From contig OY253663.1 of the NCBI GenBank assembly GCA_958009055.1, forward strand, positions 372,001-436,000: a stretch of 64,000 bases of DNA. The letters run 5' to 3'. Under the pieces are notes generated by a model that was given only the letters and a program-made list of their open reading frames with translations, ran no database searches and had not been told where the DNA came from. Below are positions 54,190 to 64,000 of the stretch, one piece after another (position 1 is the first letter of the stretch; each line of letters starts with the position of its first letter). A program made the translations under genes and the position numbers. Origin of the DNA: Choricystis sp. odSpoLacu1 (taxonomy: Eukaryota; Chlorophyta; Trebouxiophyceae).

Positions 54190-56308
54190 ATGGAGCGCGT
54201 GAAGGCGGCCTTGAGCCGTAAACCTCACGACGACGCGGGCGACGTCGCCAAGCGGCACAAGCTGGGTGCGTGTCTGAGGGGACACCGCGTGTCAGGGTTG
54301 GCGAGAGTTTTGCGCGCGGGCGTCTCGCGCCCCCTCGCCCGGCCCTCCCCCCCCCGTCCGACCGCGCGCTGCGTGCGCCCGACACAGGGCACGCGCTGCC
54401 TGGGGCCGGGGTGGGCAGAGCCGTGGCGCAGGCGGGGCGCGGGCCTTGCCCAGTGGGTCGTTGCGCTTGTGTGTTTTTGGCGCGTGCGCGAGTTTCCGAC
54501 TTTCCTCCCCCCCCCCCCCCTCCCTTCCCTCAGTCGCGGGCAAGTCCAGCCACGAGTCGGTGCGTGCGAGTGGGGACGAGTTGGAGGCACCGTGCGCTGC
54601 CGCGGTGCGGGGCGCGCTGGAGAGTCAACGCCGCGGGGAGGGACGGAGGGGAAGGCAAGCGGCCTCTCACGGTGTGTTGTTTTCTTCCCCTGCCCACAGG
54701 ACCCGCCGCCCTCCGATGTCACCGCGTCCGGCACGACCGCGCTGGAAGGCCTGCCGCAGGTGAGGAGAGAGGGGCAGCGAGGGCGAGGCGCAGGAAGAGG
54801 GCGCGGAGAAAGGGGAGGGACGCGCCAACGACGCAAGCGTCTTCGACCCCGCGTGCGTCCCCCGCCTGCCCACCCCCGCCCGCGTCGCTTCACTCGGCGG
54901 CTGCCGCCACGCCGCCCCTCCTTGTCTGCCGCCCTCTTCTCTCACCCCTCTTTTCCCCATCCCTCCCCCCCCCCCCCCCCCCCCACGCACACATCACCCA
55001 CAGTCGCTCAAAGAGCTGCGCCTGCGCGACGAAACCGCGCGCAGCCCCGACGGCAAGGAGCTCACGTACGAGGGGCGCGTCGTGGAGGGCGACCCCGCGT
55101 CTGGCGCCCACGTGCTGCGCACGTCTCCGTCTGGCGGTGGCGCGGCAGCTGCCGCGTCTGGCGCCGCCTTCCCTGTCCTCCACTTTTCAACCCAGCGCGT
55201 CGTCGGCAACGGCTCCTTTGGTGTCGTCTTCCAGGCCACCTGCCTCGAAACCGGCGAAACGGTGGCCATCAAGAAGGTGCTGCAAGACCGGCGCTTCAAA
55301 AACAGGGAGCTCGCCGTCATGCGCATGGTGCGCCACCCCAACATCGTCTCCCTCCGCCACTGCTTCTACACCGCGGCTCCACGCGATGAAGTCTACCTCA
55401 ACCTGGTGCTGGAGTATGTGCCGGAGACTGTGTACCGCGTGTCCAAGCACTGGGCCAAGAGCGGGACGAGGATGCCGCCCCTGCTCGTCAAACTGTACGC
55501 CTACCAAGCCTGCCGCTCCCTGGCCGCCCTCCACGCCACCGGCGTCTGCCACCGCGACGTCAAGCCCCAAAACCTGTTGGTCGACCCGGCCACCCACATC
55601 CTCAAGCTGTGCGACTTTGGGTCGGCCAAGGTGCTGGTGGCGGGTGAACCCAACATCTCCTACATTTGTTCGCGCTACTATCGCGCCCCCGAACTCATCT
55701 TTGGCGCGTGCGACTACACGCCCGCCATCGATGTGTGGTCGTTGGGGTGTGTGGCGGCCGAGTTGATGCTGGGGGCGCCCCTGTTCCCCGGCGAGTCGGG
55801 CGTCGACCAACTCGTGGAGATCATCAAAGTGCTGGGCACCCCCTCCCGCGCCGAGATCTCCGCCATGAACCCCAACTACACCGACTTTAAGTTTCCTCAA
55901 ATCAGGGCGCACCCCTGGTCCAAAGTGTTTTCCAGGCGGCTGCCGGCGGACGCGGTGGATTTTGTTGCGAGTCTGCTGCGCTACGACCCGCGCGCGCGCG
56001 CGACGCCGCTCGCCGCCATGGCGCACCCCTTCTTTGACGAGCTGCGCGATCCGGCGACCAGGCTGCCGAGTGGTAAGAGTGGGAGAGAGAGAGAGAGAGT
56101 GGGGAAGGGGAAGCTTTTGTGTGTGTTTTTCTTTTTCCTTCCCCCTCGTCGCTCACACACCCTCCTCACCACCCCACCCCCACCCCACACTCTAGGCGGC
56201 CCCCTGCCCCCGCTCAACGACTGGCTGCCCGGCGAGCTGGATGGCGCCCCCGCGGACGTGGTGCGCGTGCTGCGGGGGGACGGGCGGGCGGCGCCGGCGG
56301 GCGCGTGA
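54190..56308 (+). CDS. GSK3: GSK3/shaggy-type protein kinase
   Basis: Ser/Thr kinase of hormone, stress and developmental signalling. Exons 54190-54265, 54534-54559, 54700-54759, 55004-56072 and 56196-56308 splice to 447 residues. The short first exons code a basic/acidic N terminus. Kinase core: [76 protein letters not shown], activation loop [20 protein letters not shown] with the conserved regulatory Tyr, [20 protein letters not shown], and [19 protein letters not shown] then [20 protein letters not shown]. Intron 4 begins a C14-15 run about 40 bases before its acceptor. Confidence 0.95.
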
Positions 56309-57229
56309 GTGGTGCGTTTCGAGTTACGAGAGTTTGTTTTTTGGCGTCGCGCGACCCTCCCCCTCCCTGTTCCCCGCACACCCCGCGTCCCAACTGCGGC
56401 TTCGTCCCCCGGCGCAGCGCGCGCCTGGGGAGACGCCAGTTGAATAACGGTGTGCGTGTGCTTTGTGTGTGTGTTTTGGGGGCGGCGCGGCGCGTTTTGA
56501 GAGCGAGATGAGCTGTGAGCTAAAAAAACCATCAAAAGAGTTGTCCCCCCTTTTTTTTCCTTTTCCCAACCCAGCGGCGGGCTCGCACCGGGGGAGAGGC
56601 GCTTGTGGGCGGCGCGCGCGTGAGCAGACCTTTTTTTTGTGTCCCCTTTTTTTCCCCCCCTCTGCACTGAAACCCCTTTGCCTCCACCCCACGCGAAGAC
56701 AGAATAAAAGCCCCCCCCCCCCTTGCTCTCGAGGCGGGCTGTTTCGCCTGTCGAGTTTGTGCCACCACCTTTTTTTTTCCTTCCCTTAGAACAATGACCC
56801 CCCACTTTTTCGAGCTTTTTCGCGCGCGTGCCGACCCACGCACTCCCCACCCGTCACTTTATCCGAGAGAGCCCCCACTACCCATGTGCAAACCGTCTTT
56901 TTTAGACTGTGTTTTTTTTTGGAAAAAGAAACGCGCGTTCCTCTCCAACATTGTTTTTGACAGCAAGCAACACAACCTCCTCGGGTTTGCTCGGCGCAGC
57001 GCCCGTCTTACACAAAAACCAGCGCCCGCGCGCTGGTTTTTGAGCCAACAAAGATCGTGCTTTGATCAAAAAAGGAAAAAAAAACACAGCACACCAGCAA
57101 CATAAAAACAGCAGCAGCAGCGGAGGGCGAAAACGTTTGGTCAAGTGATGTCGGAAGAAAAGTGCGAATCAAAAAAAGAGGGAAGGAGGAGGGAGGGCAC
57201 CGCACAAAAAACACTCTCTTCCTCCTTCT
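56309..57229. other. 920-bp intergenic gap between convergent GSK3 and RING-CH/AlgH genes
   Basis: The largest gene-free stretch in the window and clearly lower in GC. It holds T-runs (56530s, 56628-56660, 56770s), a C11 run near 56711, A-rich stretches near 57065-57090 and a perfect 12-bp stem hairpin at 57014-57041. Frames here are short and have no known content. No tRNA or snRNA pattern recognised. It probably contains two long 3' UTRs; an unidentified RNA gene cannot be excluded. Confidence 0.5.
57014..57041. repeat. Perfect inverted repeat (12-bp stem, 4-base loop)
   Basis: Left arm aaaaaccagcgc (57014-57025), loop ccgc, right arm gcgctggttttt (57030-57041). On the + strand it ends in T5, on the minus strand likewise. 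Confidence 0.9.
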
Positions 57230-59026
57230 TCACGCCGCCCGCTTGCCCCCCAACCACCTCACCCGCGCCGCCCCGGGTCCCGCCGCCAGCCCACTCCACA
57301 GCCCATCCGCGGGTGTGACCAGCACGTCGGCTGCCACCGCTTCCGCGAGCCCCCACGCCCCCGCCCGCAGTTCACCCTCCAGTTGACCGGGAGCCCACGC
57401 CACGACGCCGTGGTAGACGTGGACGATGGGGTGGGTGGGGGAGGGTGGCGCGCGGGAGGGGGGGGGGGCGGGCGGCTGGGAGGCGCGAGGGGCGCGGGGC
57501 GCCGCCAGAGGCTGGGACGGCGGAGCCAGCGCGGAGGAGGGCGAGACCGCGGCGCGGGGGTGGGGGTGGTGGCGTGGCGGCTGCTGCTGCAGCAGCCGCA
57601 CTCACAGCATCCGCCAGGGCGCCGCCTTCAAACAACAAGGCGGCAGCATCAGGCCGCGCGTCCGCGTCGGCCGCGCCGCGGCGCCACGCGCGCGGCAGGA
57701 GCGGGCGCGCGCCCGGGACGGCCGGCACGCCATGCAACACCACCACGTCTGCGGTGGGGCCGTCCCCCGGCATGCCGACGGGGCCGCCCAAAAAGTGGCG
57801 CAGGCGGGCGCCGGCGCCGCGGCCGCCGCGCAGGAGGCCAAAGGGGGAGGCGGCGGCGGGGGCGGGCAGGTCGGCGGCCTCCAACCCAGCGTCCCCCGGG
57901 GCCAGGGGGCGGGTCAGCAGCACGCCCCGCGCACCACGCGAGGGCGAGTGCTCCGTGACCAGCACGACAGCCCGCGCAAACAGGCCGGCGGTGTCGAGGT
58001 TGGTGGCGGCGACGAGGAGCGCGCCCGGGGCGAGGCCCGCCACGGGCGGCCCGTGCCGCACGAGCGCCAGCGACGGCCACCCCGCCGCCCCGCCATCCGC
58101 GCGCAGGGACACCCTGACACCCCGCGCGTGAAGCGTGGCCAGGGCGGCGGCGGCGGCCAGGGAGCCGCCCGCCAGGGCGGCGTGGGAGCGCGTGGTGAGG
58201 AGGAGGGCGGCCAAAAGGAGGTGGGGCCAGGGCGGGCCGGTCGACGCGACGAGCAGGGCCGCGACGGCCGCCGCCGCCGCCCCCCGCGCTAACGGGCCCA
58301 CGCGCAGCCAGGGGCGGGGGGCGCGGGGGGGGGGGCAGGGAGAAGAGGGTGCGGCACACGGAGCAGCGGTGGGCGCGTTCTGTGGTGGGGAGGGTGGGGT
58401 CGGACGGGTGAGCAAATGCAGGGGAAGCAAGGTGCATGCGTCAGCACACGGGCGCGCCCGTCCAGCCTCTTGCGCCCACCGCCACCGCGACCGCCACCCA
58501 CACGACACGTGTCAGTGTCGCTGATGGCTGGGCCGCGGTGGTGGGCGGTGCGAGGGCGCGTCGGTGGCGGGAGAGAGAGGAGGCTCGCTCTCTCTCGCCA
58601 CCCGACAATCGCAACACAAACACGCCCATCAACTCACCATCGCCCTCCCGCTTGCCCGCGACCGACTGCCACTTTCTCAAGCACGTGACGTGCACATACT
58701 GTTGTGTGCCTGGGTGGGAAAGGGAAAAGAGGGGCGTCGGCTTTTGTGTTTGGCTCCCGCGCGCGCGGCCAGAGGGCGCAATGCAAGCTGGCGAGCGTCG
58801 GGGCGGTCGTTTTGCTCCCTCCGCGCCCCGCCGCCCCTCTCTCCCCCTCCACGCGACCACACACACACACACACACACACCCCTCTATCCTACCTCGGCA
58901 CTGGCACGGCGCCACCAGCTCGCTGGCGCCGCCGTCCAAGCAGATGCGGCAAAACAGGCGCGGCGTCGGCGTCGCGGCGGCCGACCGGTCGACCGGGTCG
59001 AACACGTCGACCAGGGGGGCGTGCAT
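57230..59026 (-). CDS. RING-CH (MARCH-type) membrane protein fused to an AlgH/UPF0301 domain, frame broken twice
   Basis: Exons 59026-58894, 58709-58638 and from 58379. The three exons assemble a C4HC3 RING-variant finger: FCRICLDGGASELVAPCQC, GTQQYVHVTCLRKWQ, RCSVCRTLF. Family members are membrane-bound E3 ubiquitin ligases. Then one to two hydrophobic segments (LARGAAAAAVAALLVAS, WPHLLLAALLL). The C-terminal ~250 residues are an AlgH/DUF179 domain: GALLVAATNLDTAGLFARA, VVLVTEHSPSRGARGVLLT, LRHFLGGPVGMPGD, VVVLHGVPAVPGARPLLP, HVYHGVVAWAPGQLEGEL, AGAWGLAEAV. Frame changes occur at two G11 runs (58325-58335 and 57458-57468), probably indel errors. AlgH function is unknown; in plants it occurs in plastid-predicted proteins. 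The fusion is continuous within one exon. Confidence 0.75.
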
Positions 59027-59183
59027 GGCTGGTTTGATGTGTGGTGTGGGTGCGCGCGACGGGAGTGAAACAAACGCGACACCACCCAACAAAGCCGAGG
59101 GTGTGTGTGTTTTTTTTTTCGCTGCTTTGCCTCACTCTCTCCCCTCTCGTCCCGCGGGCGCGCTCTGCTCCCTCTTTACACTC

Positions 59184-60044
59184 TCACTGAAACCCTTTGC
59201 TCGCCTTGCGCTTGCCCTTTTTGGCGACCGGCACGACCGCCTCCACGTCAGCCTTGCCGCCTCCCCGCTTGGCCTGGCCGCCGCTCCCTAAAACCGTGGC
59301 GTCGCGCTGCGCCACCACGATCGCCACCCCATCGCCCACCACATCGACCGCGACTCGGCCCCAGCCGGGGGACGTGTCTAGCAGGGCTTCCAGGGCGGGC
59401 GTCGTGAGATCGGTGCTGGACCGCCGCCACGGCAGGCTGTTGGAGTCGGCCAACCTTTCGACCGCGATCAACACTGCGCCCGGGGCCAGGGATCTCGCGA
59501 CGGCAGTCAGCAGAGCGTTACGCGCGTCCCCCGGCGGGGTGGAGGACAGGGCGCCACGTGCCAGGGCCACGCCAGCAGAGGCGGGCGGCAGGGTGGACGC
59601 GTCACTCGTCGTCGTCACTCTCACGCCCGCCTGCACGCCCGCCCGCCCCCAGTACCCGGTGTCCAGGTCAGAAGGGCCGAGGATGGTCACGGTTTCCACC
59701 GCGTCGGGCAGCAAGAACAAATCTCGCGATGCTGAGCGAGGAGATGACACGACGAAAAGAGCAGTCGTCGCCCCCGGCGGCAGCACCGCCTTCAAGCGAG
59801 CAGTCACCGCATAGTCCACGCGCGCATCTGTCACGATGGACGCGCCGCCCGCCACCAGGGCGGCGGCGCCCGCGGTGGAGGCGGCTGTGAGGGTGGGGTC
59901 GAGGGAGAGGGCAGCAGCAGTGACGGTGCGAAGTGGGGCACTGGGGGTCGCTCCGCGTGGCCTGGGCAAGGAACAGGGAGAATGGCCTGCAGGCGGGGCA
60001 GGCCTGCCCGGCTGCAGGGAGCAGGGAGCAGGAAGGCACCGCAT
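59184..60044 (-). CDS. Methyltransferase-like protein, plastid-targeted, with degenerate SAM site
   Basis: 286 residues from the ATG at 60044; an upstream in-frame ATG at 60101 would add 19. The start (MRCLPAPCSLQPGRPAPPAG) is transit-peptide-like. The fold order suggests a class I methyltransferase: ARLKAVLPPGATTALFVV, AVETVTILGPSDLD, TLPPASAGVALARGAL, LLTAVARSLAPGAVLIAVER, and a final beta-hairpin (RVAVDVVGDGVAIVVAQ). The glycine-rich E/DxGxGxG loop of motif I is absent (ALFVVSSPRS instead), so SAM binding is doubtful. The tail is Lys-rich (AKKGKRKASKGFQ). Family placement is tentative. Divergent from DNAJC11. Confidence 0.45.
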   Translation of the reverse strand: MRCLPAPCSLQPGRPAPPAGHSPCSLPRPRGATPSAPLRTVTAAALSLDPTLTAASTAGAAALVAGGASIVTDARVDYAVTARLKAVLPPGATTALFVVSSPRSASRDLFLLPDAVETVTILGPSDLDTGYWGRAGVQAGVRVTTTSDASTLPPASAGVALARGALSSTPPGDARNALLTAVARSLAPGAVLIAVERLADSNSLPWRRSSTDLTTPALEALLDTSPGWGRVAVDVVGDGVAIVVAQRDATVLGSGGQAKRGGGKADVEAVVPVAKKGKRKASKGFQ

Positions 60045-60231
60045 TTCGCGAAGAGTGCGGGTCGAGCGCGACGCACACTCGATCGTCGCCGTTTCGCGCA
60101 TCGCAACAGCGCGCGCGCGGAGACAGGGCGTCGCGAGTCTTTTTGCTCCCTCCCTCCTCCCCGCACGCACACCACACAACGCTCTGTGATCGTTTGTGCG
60201 CGCCACAGCTTGTGTGTGAGCCGTCCCGTCC

Positions 60232-60233
<2 letters not shown>

Positions 60234-60272
<39 letters not shown>
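60234..60272 (+). repeat. (AC)n microsatellite upstream of DNAJC11
   Basis: About 19 AC units ending 12 bases before the ATG at 60285, within the leader. Confidence 0.95.
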
Positions 60273-60273
<1 letters not shown>

Positions 60274-60284
60274 ACCTCTTCCCA

Positions 60285-62361
60285 ATGGCCTCCCCCCCCG
60301 ACCTGCTCAAGTTTGACGAGCCGGGGGACGACCTGCCCCCCCCCGACGCTGGCGCCGTCGACAACGACCTGGTCGGCGACGATGGCGACCTGTACGCCGT
60401 GCTGGGGCTGGGGCGGGGGGCGAGTGATGATGACATAAAAAAAGCGTATCGCGGTCTGGCGGCCGCGTGCCACCCCGACAAAGTGGGGGACCCCGCGTTG
60501 AGGCCGGCTGCATCAGCCGCGTTTGCCAAGCTGCAGCACGCGAATGAGGTGAGAGGCGTGGGGGAGGGTGTGGGGGATGGTTTTTGATGTTATTTTCTTT
60601 CCTTCACTTTTCACAAACTCTCCCCCTTCCCCTCCCAAACAGATCCTGTCCAACCCGGACACGCGCGCCGTGTACGACATCTACGGCGTGCAAGGCCTCG
60701 AAGCCGGCCTCACCGTCGGCACCAAACTCAAATCCACGGACGAACTGCGGCGCGAATGGGAAGCTTTCCGCGCCAAGCAGGCCACCGCCCGCCTGGACGC
60801 CAAGGTGGCGCACCGGGGGGCGTACGTCGTCAAACTGGACGCCACCGAGCTGGTGAGCCCGTATGATGAGGGTGTGGGGCGGACGCCCGATCTCGCGGGC
60901 ATGGCGATGACGACTCAAGTCCACATCCCGCTGGGGGATTCGGCGGGCGCCACACTGGGAGGCCAGGTGGGTGTCCGCCGTGGCGCGGGAGGGGGCGCCT
61001 TTGTGGCTGGGATTCGCAGGGTGGTGGACGCGGCGACGACGATCGACGCACACGCACAGCTCGGGTTGAGATCGTTACTGACTCTCGCCTCCACCCGCGC
61101 CCTGGATGATCGGTCCTCCTCCAGCGTGGCTGTCACTTGGCAGCCTCCGCCATCGGGTGGCGGCGCGATGGGCGGGGGTGTGCCCTCCAAAATCGTGGTG
61201 GTGGGGCTGACCCTCACCTCCGCCCGCCGCCTGTCCGACACGCTCGATGGAGAAGCCATCTGGACGGTCGGCCCGGCGGGAGCGTCGGGCGCCGCCGTCG
61301 GCCTCACCCGGCGCGGCGCCGCCGTCACGGTCGGGGGGCGGGTGGAGGTGGGGGCAGCCACCCAGCTGAGCGCGCGCGTCGTCTGGCGCCCGGCGCCCGG
61401 TGTCGCAGCCCGCCTCGTTGCTCGCGTCGGCACGGGTGGCGCCGAGGTCGAGCTGGGTGCCACTCGCCGCCTGTCCGATGTGGCCACCGCGGGCGTCGGC
61501 CTGGCGGTCGGCAGCTCGGGCGTCACCCTGCGCCCGCGCTTCAGCCGCGGCGGGCACGCGTTTGATTTTCCCATCCTGCTGGCCCGCGGCGTCGCCCCCA
61601 TCGTGGACGATGGCGCCCCGCCTGAACGACTGCTGGTGGCCATTGTGGGCCCCCCGCTGCTGGGGGTGGCGACCCAGGTGTTTGTCGTGCGCCCGCTGCG
61701 CCGGTTTCTGCGCGCGCGTGCGGCCGCGTCGCGCGGCGACGCCGGCGACGCGGGAGACATCGTGGCCGCCGCGCGCGCCCGGGCGAGCGACCAGGCGCGC
61801 CTGTTGGCCCCCGTCGCGCGCAGGCGGGCGGCCAAGGATGCGGCGAGTGGGGGCATCGTCATTGTGTGGGCCGCGTATGGGAGTGCGGGTGGGTTGGACA
61901 CACTGGTCCGCCGGTCGAGCAGGGTAGACACGGCGAGCGATGGTGCCGCTGCTGCCGCCACCACATCCAAACCCACTCAACCCGCCGCCGTGGACGTCAC
62001 CGCCGCCCTGCGCCTGCTGGTCGCCGGCGGCCGCCTCACGCTCCCCTCCGCGCCGACGCGCGCGGGGCTGCTCGGCTTCTTCGACCCCTGCCCCGGCACC
62101 GCCAAAGCGCTGGACATCACCTACGTCCACCGCGGCACCCCGGTGCGCGTGCGAATTCCGGACGGCAAGCCGGTGGACCTGCCGGCCGCGTCGCCGCGCG
62201 TGCTGGAGGGTGAGGCTGCTGCCGCGGCGCGTGCGGCGGCGGAGGACCTGGCCCCCGGCGCGGGCGCGCCGCCGGTGCTGGTGTCGGCTGGTGGTGGTGC
62301 GAATGGGCGGGAGGCGGCGGCAGCGCCGCCCAGGCGGCGGCGGTTTGGGATTGTGGGGTAG
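60285..62361 (+). CDS. DNAJC11: DNAJC11-like mitochondrial J-domain protein
   Basis: In animals DNAJC11 associates with MICOS/SAM complexes and supports cristae. Exons 60285-60548 and 60643-62361 give 660 residues. J domain at residues 35-110: DLYAVLGLGRGASDDDIKKA, with the HPD triad in AACHPDKVG, then ILSNPDTRAVYDIYGVQGLE across the intron. The middle is a beta-rich, porin-like region (repeated short Thr/Val/Gly strands, for example SKIVVVGLTLTSARRLSDTL, ATRRLSDVATAGVGLAV). The C-terminal DUF3395 domain has GIVIVWAAYGSAGG, DVTAALRLLVAGGRLTLPSA, RAGLLGFFDPCPG, and KALDITYVHRGTPVRVRIPD. All blocks occur in family order. Confidence 0.93.
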
Positions 62362-62435
62362 AGGAGGGAGAAAAGGATCGCACACGAACACACTGTCACG
62401 TTTTTTTCCACACACACAACACGCACACGCACCTC

Positions 62436-63883
62436 TCACACATCGCACGCCACCCCTGCCCCTGCACCATCCAGCACGTCGTCCGCCAGCTGGGCGGGCG
62501 TCGCGCCATCAGTGTCGGGCAGTGGTGCGACGCGGTGAAACGCAGCGACATCCACCGAGTAGCCCCCCCCAGGCGCCCGCGTCACAGCCGGCACAAACGC
62601 ACACCCCCAGTGCAGCTCGGTGGCCAGGTAGGAGCGGGCCGCCACCGCGTCCCCGCGCGGCGACGGCGCGGCGACGGTGACCACGATTTCAGCGCACTGG
62701 GCAATGAGAGAGGACAGGGTTTCACCGGCCAAAGGAGAGGCCGCGTCAATGGCGTGCTCCAGGGTGACGGGCAGGAGGAGGGGGGGCAGGACGGCGGTGG
62801 AGCAGCCAGTGCTGCGGCCGAGCACGCTGCCGCCTCCGCAGAGCAGCGGCAAATCATCCACCCGCCACGCCAGCGCCTCCCCTTCCACCGTGGACCGGGG
62901 CGCCCACCGGAACAGATGGGCGGTGACGGACGGGCCGCGCGCCCGGTCGCGGCGGGTGTCGAGCAGGCGAAAGGTGAGGGTGGGGACGCCGTCGCGGCGC
63001 GCGAGGCACGCAGCGTCCGACACAAACAGCGACCGCGCGGTCCTGCGGGGGTGGGCGACGCGGGCGAAGATGAGGCCGGCGCAGACGGCGGTCAGCATGG
63101 CGCCGTAGATTGTCTGGGGAGGGTGGGGGGGAGAGAACAAGGGTGAGGACAGGCGTGCACGCCGCAAAACAAAACCCCCCCTTCCCCTGCCCTTAAACCC
63201 ACACTCACCTGCCCCGCCAGCACCACCGCCGACGTGCCGCAGATGGTGGGCGCGCGTGTCCCAAAGCCAATCGTCTGCTGCGCCTCCACGCTTAGCAGGA
63301 AGGCGGCGACCGCGGTTTTGACGACGGCCGTCGTGCCGCCCCCGTCGTCCACGACGACGCCTCGCACACACCGCCCCCGCGACGCGATGGCCAGCGTGTA
63401 CCAGGCCGCTCCCCACGCCGCGAAGGAGACGGCATATGCGGCCGCCATGGCGCCCAGCATGGCGGGCCACGAGAGGGCGAGGGCAGACGCCAACCAGTCC
63501 GACCGCCACGCGTGCCGAGAGAGGCCACCGCCAGCGCTCCCACCCCCTCCTCCGGTCGTATAAGTCACTGTGCCCCGCCCCGCGTGTGCGCCCGCCTCCA
63601 GCAGGGCGGACGACGCCAGCGCGGTCCGCAGCCGGTCCGCCCACTCGCGCCCGCGGTCGGGGTGGCGCAGCAGGGACGTCGTCGGATCCCCCGACAGCAG
63701 GGCGGACACGGGGGCGGTGGACCCGGCCACGGTGTGGGTGCGGGTGGGTTGCAGGGTGGGGTCTGTGGGTGTGGGGAGGGAAGGGAGGGTGAGAAGCAGG
63801 GACGGTCGGACGGAGCCAACAAAAAACGACGACCCACCCCCTCAGTCACCTGGCAGCAACGGCTGCCGTGTTGACGACGCCAT
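62436..63883 (-). CDS. Inward-rectifier K+ channel (Kir family)
   Basis: Tetrameric two-helix K+ channel. Exons 63883-63850, 63762-63209 and 63113-62436 give 421 residues. Order of parts: a cytosolic N terminus; slide-helix region ending ALSWPAMLGAMAAAYAVSFA (M1); pore helix KTAVAAFLLSVEAQQTIGFG with the TIGFG selectivity filter; M2 spanning the intron (GTSAVVLAGQ then TIYGAMLTAVCAGLIF); then the Kir cytoplasmic immunoglobulin-like domain: ARVAHPRRTARSLFVSDAAC, RRDGVPTLTFRLLDTRRDRA, and LEHAIDAASPLAG (Kir proteins have the HVIDAKSPLY pattern here). Eukaryotic Kir channels are best known in animals. Localisation is not clear from the sequence. Convergent with DNAJC11, 74 bases between stops. 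Confidence 0.9.
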
Positions 63884-64000
63884 GGCCGTGTGGGAGAGCG
63901 TGAGTGTGGTGTCTCGCGAGGAGCTGTTCAATCACAAAACAATTGTTCCCCCGAGATTGGGGGAGGTCTCGTTTTTTTTTTTGGCGAGGGTCACACCGTT
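63884..64000. other. 5' flank of the Kir gene, window end
   Basis: About 115 bases upstream of the Kir start, with a T10 run near 63971 and no further gene visible before the window ends. Confidence 0.5.

Noticed and set aside
56309..57229. snRNA or tRNA gene in the large gap
   Set aside because: No B-box-like sequence, U6 core or Sm-site context was recognised; only a hairpin and T-runs are visible.
58859..58880. Telomere-like or centromeric repeat in AC tracts
   Set aside because: Simple dinucleotide tracts, not telomere units, and they lie inside introns of ordinary genes.

Overview
The window is nuclear DNA of a eukaryote with a very compact, GC-rich genome, most likely a small green alga (Viridiplantae). 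I cannot name the species. Three things support this. Nearly every gene has short spliceosomal introns (usual donor GTGAG, acceptor C-rich then CAG). Several products are plastid-type (FtsH-like AAA, geranylgeranyl diphosphate synthase, TerC). The green-lineage SnRK1 beta-gamma subunit is present. About 38 protein genes fill 64 kb on both strands, mostly as divergent or convergent pairs 50-350 bp apart. Introns are crowded near the 5' ends of genes and the last exon is usually long. I found no tRNA, rRNA, CRISPR array, transposon or virus.

Layout. 0-12 kb: a gene tail, an F-box/LRR protein, a small coiled-coil protein, a DUF3754/TMEM143 membrane protein, a NASP-type histone chaperone, a protease-less FtsH-like AAA protein, an acetyl-CoA transporter and a small acidic protein. 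12-23 kb: a secreted GH30 glycosidase, a CDKD/CDK7 kinase, a SCaMC-like carrier, ribosomal protein uS17, two unknowns and TIM22. 23-32 kb: a BAT2-domain protein, a Nudix hydrolase, an ACP-like protein, plastid GGPP synthase, an LLPH-like protein and a DEK chromatin protein. 32-48 kb: the SNU23/ZMAT2 splicing factor, an ANP-type MAPKKK, SnRK1 beta-gamma, cytosolic Trp-tRNA synthetase, an unknown secreted protein, trehalose-6-phosphate phosphatase, TerC and the poly(A) factor FY/WDR33. 48-64 kb: a small unknown protein, PP4 regulatory subunit 3, an FHA protein (SNIP1/DDL), DSS1/SEM1, GSK3, a RING-CH/AlgH fusion, a methyltransferase-like protein, DNAJC11 and an inward-rectifier K+ channel.

The genes are mostly unrelated housekeeping functions, so no operon-like logic is expected. 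Loose themes are RNA processing (SNU23, FY, SNIP1/DDL), protein phosphorylation (CDKD, ANP, GSK3, SnRK1 beta-gamma, PP4R3) and sugar signalling (TPP near SnRK1 beta-gamma).

Five clearly homologous genes are broken by about eleven frame changes. Most lie in G/C homopolymers of 8-11 bases, so assembly or sequencing indels are the leading explanation. The most unusual biology is the RING-CH/AlgH fusion, domain-loss paralogues (FtsH without peptidase, Nudix without zinc ribbon, ACP-like without its serine), GC-AG introns, and introns whose G-rich 5' half mirrors a C-rich 3' half. Exon coordinates are my own manual splice calls. Where they are well supported, the exons join in phase and restore family motifs.
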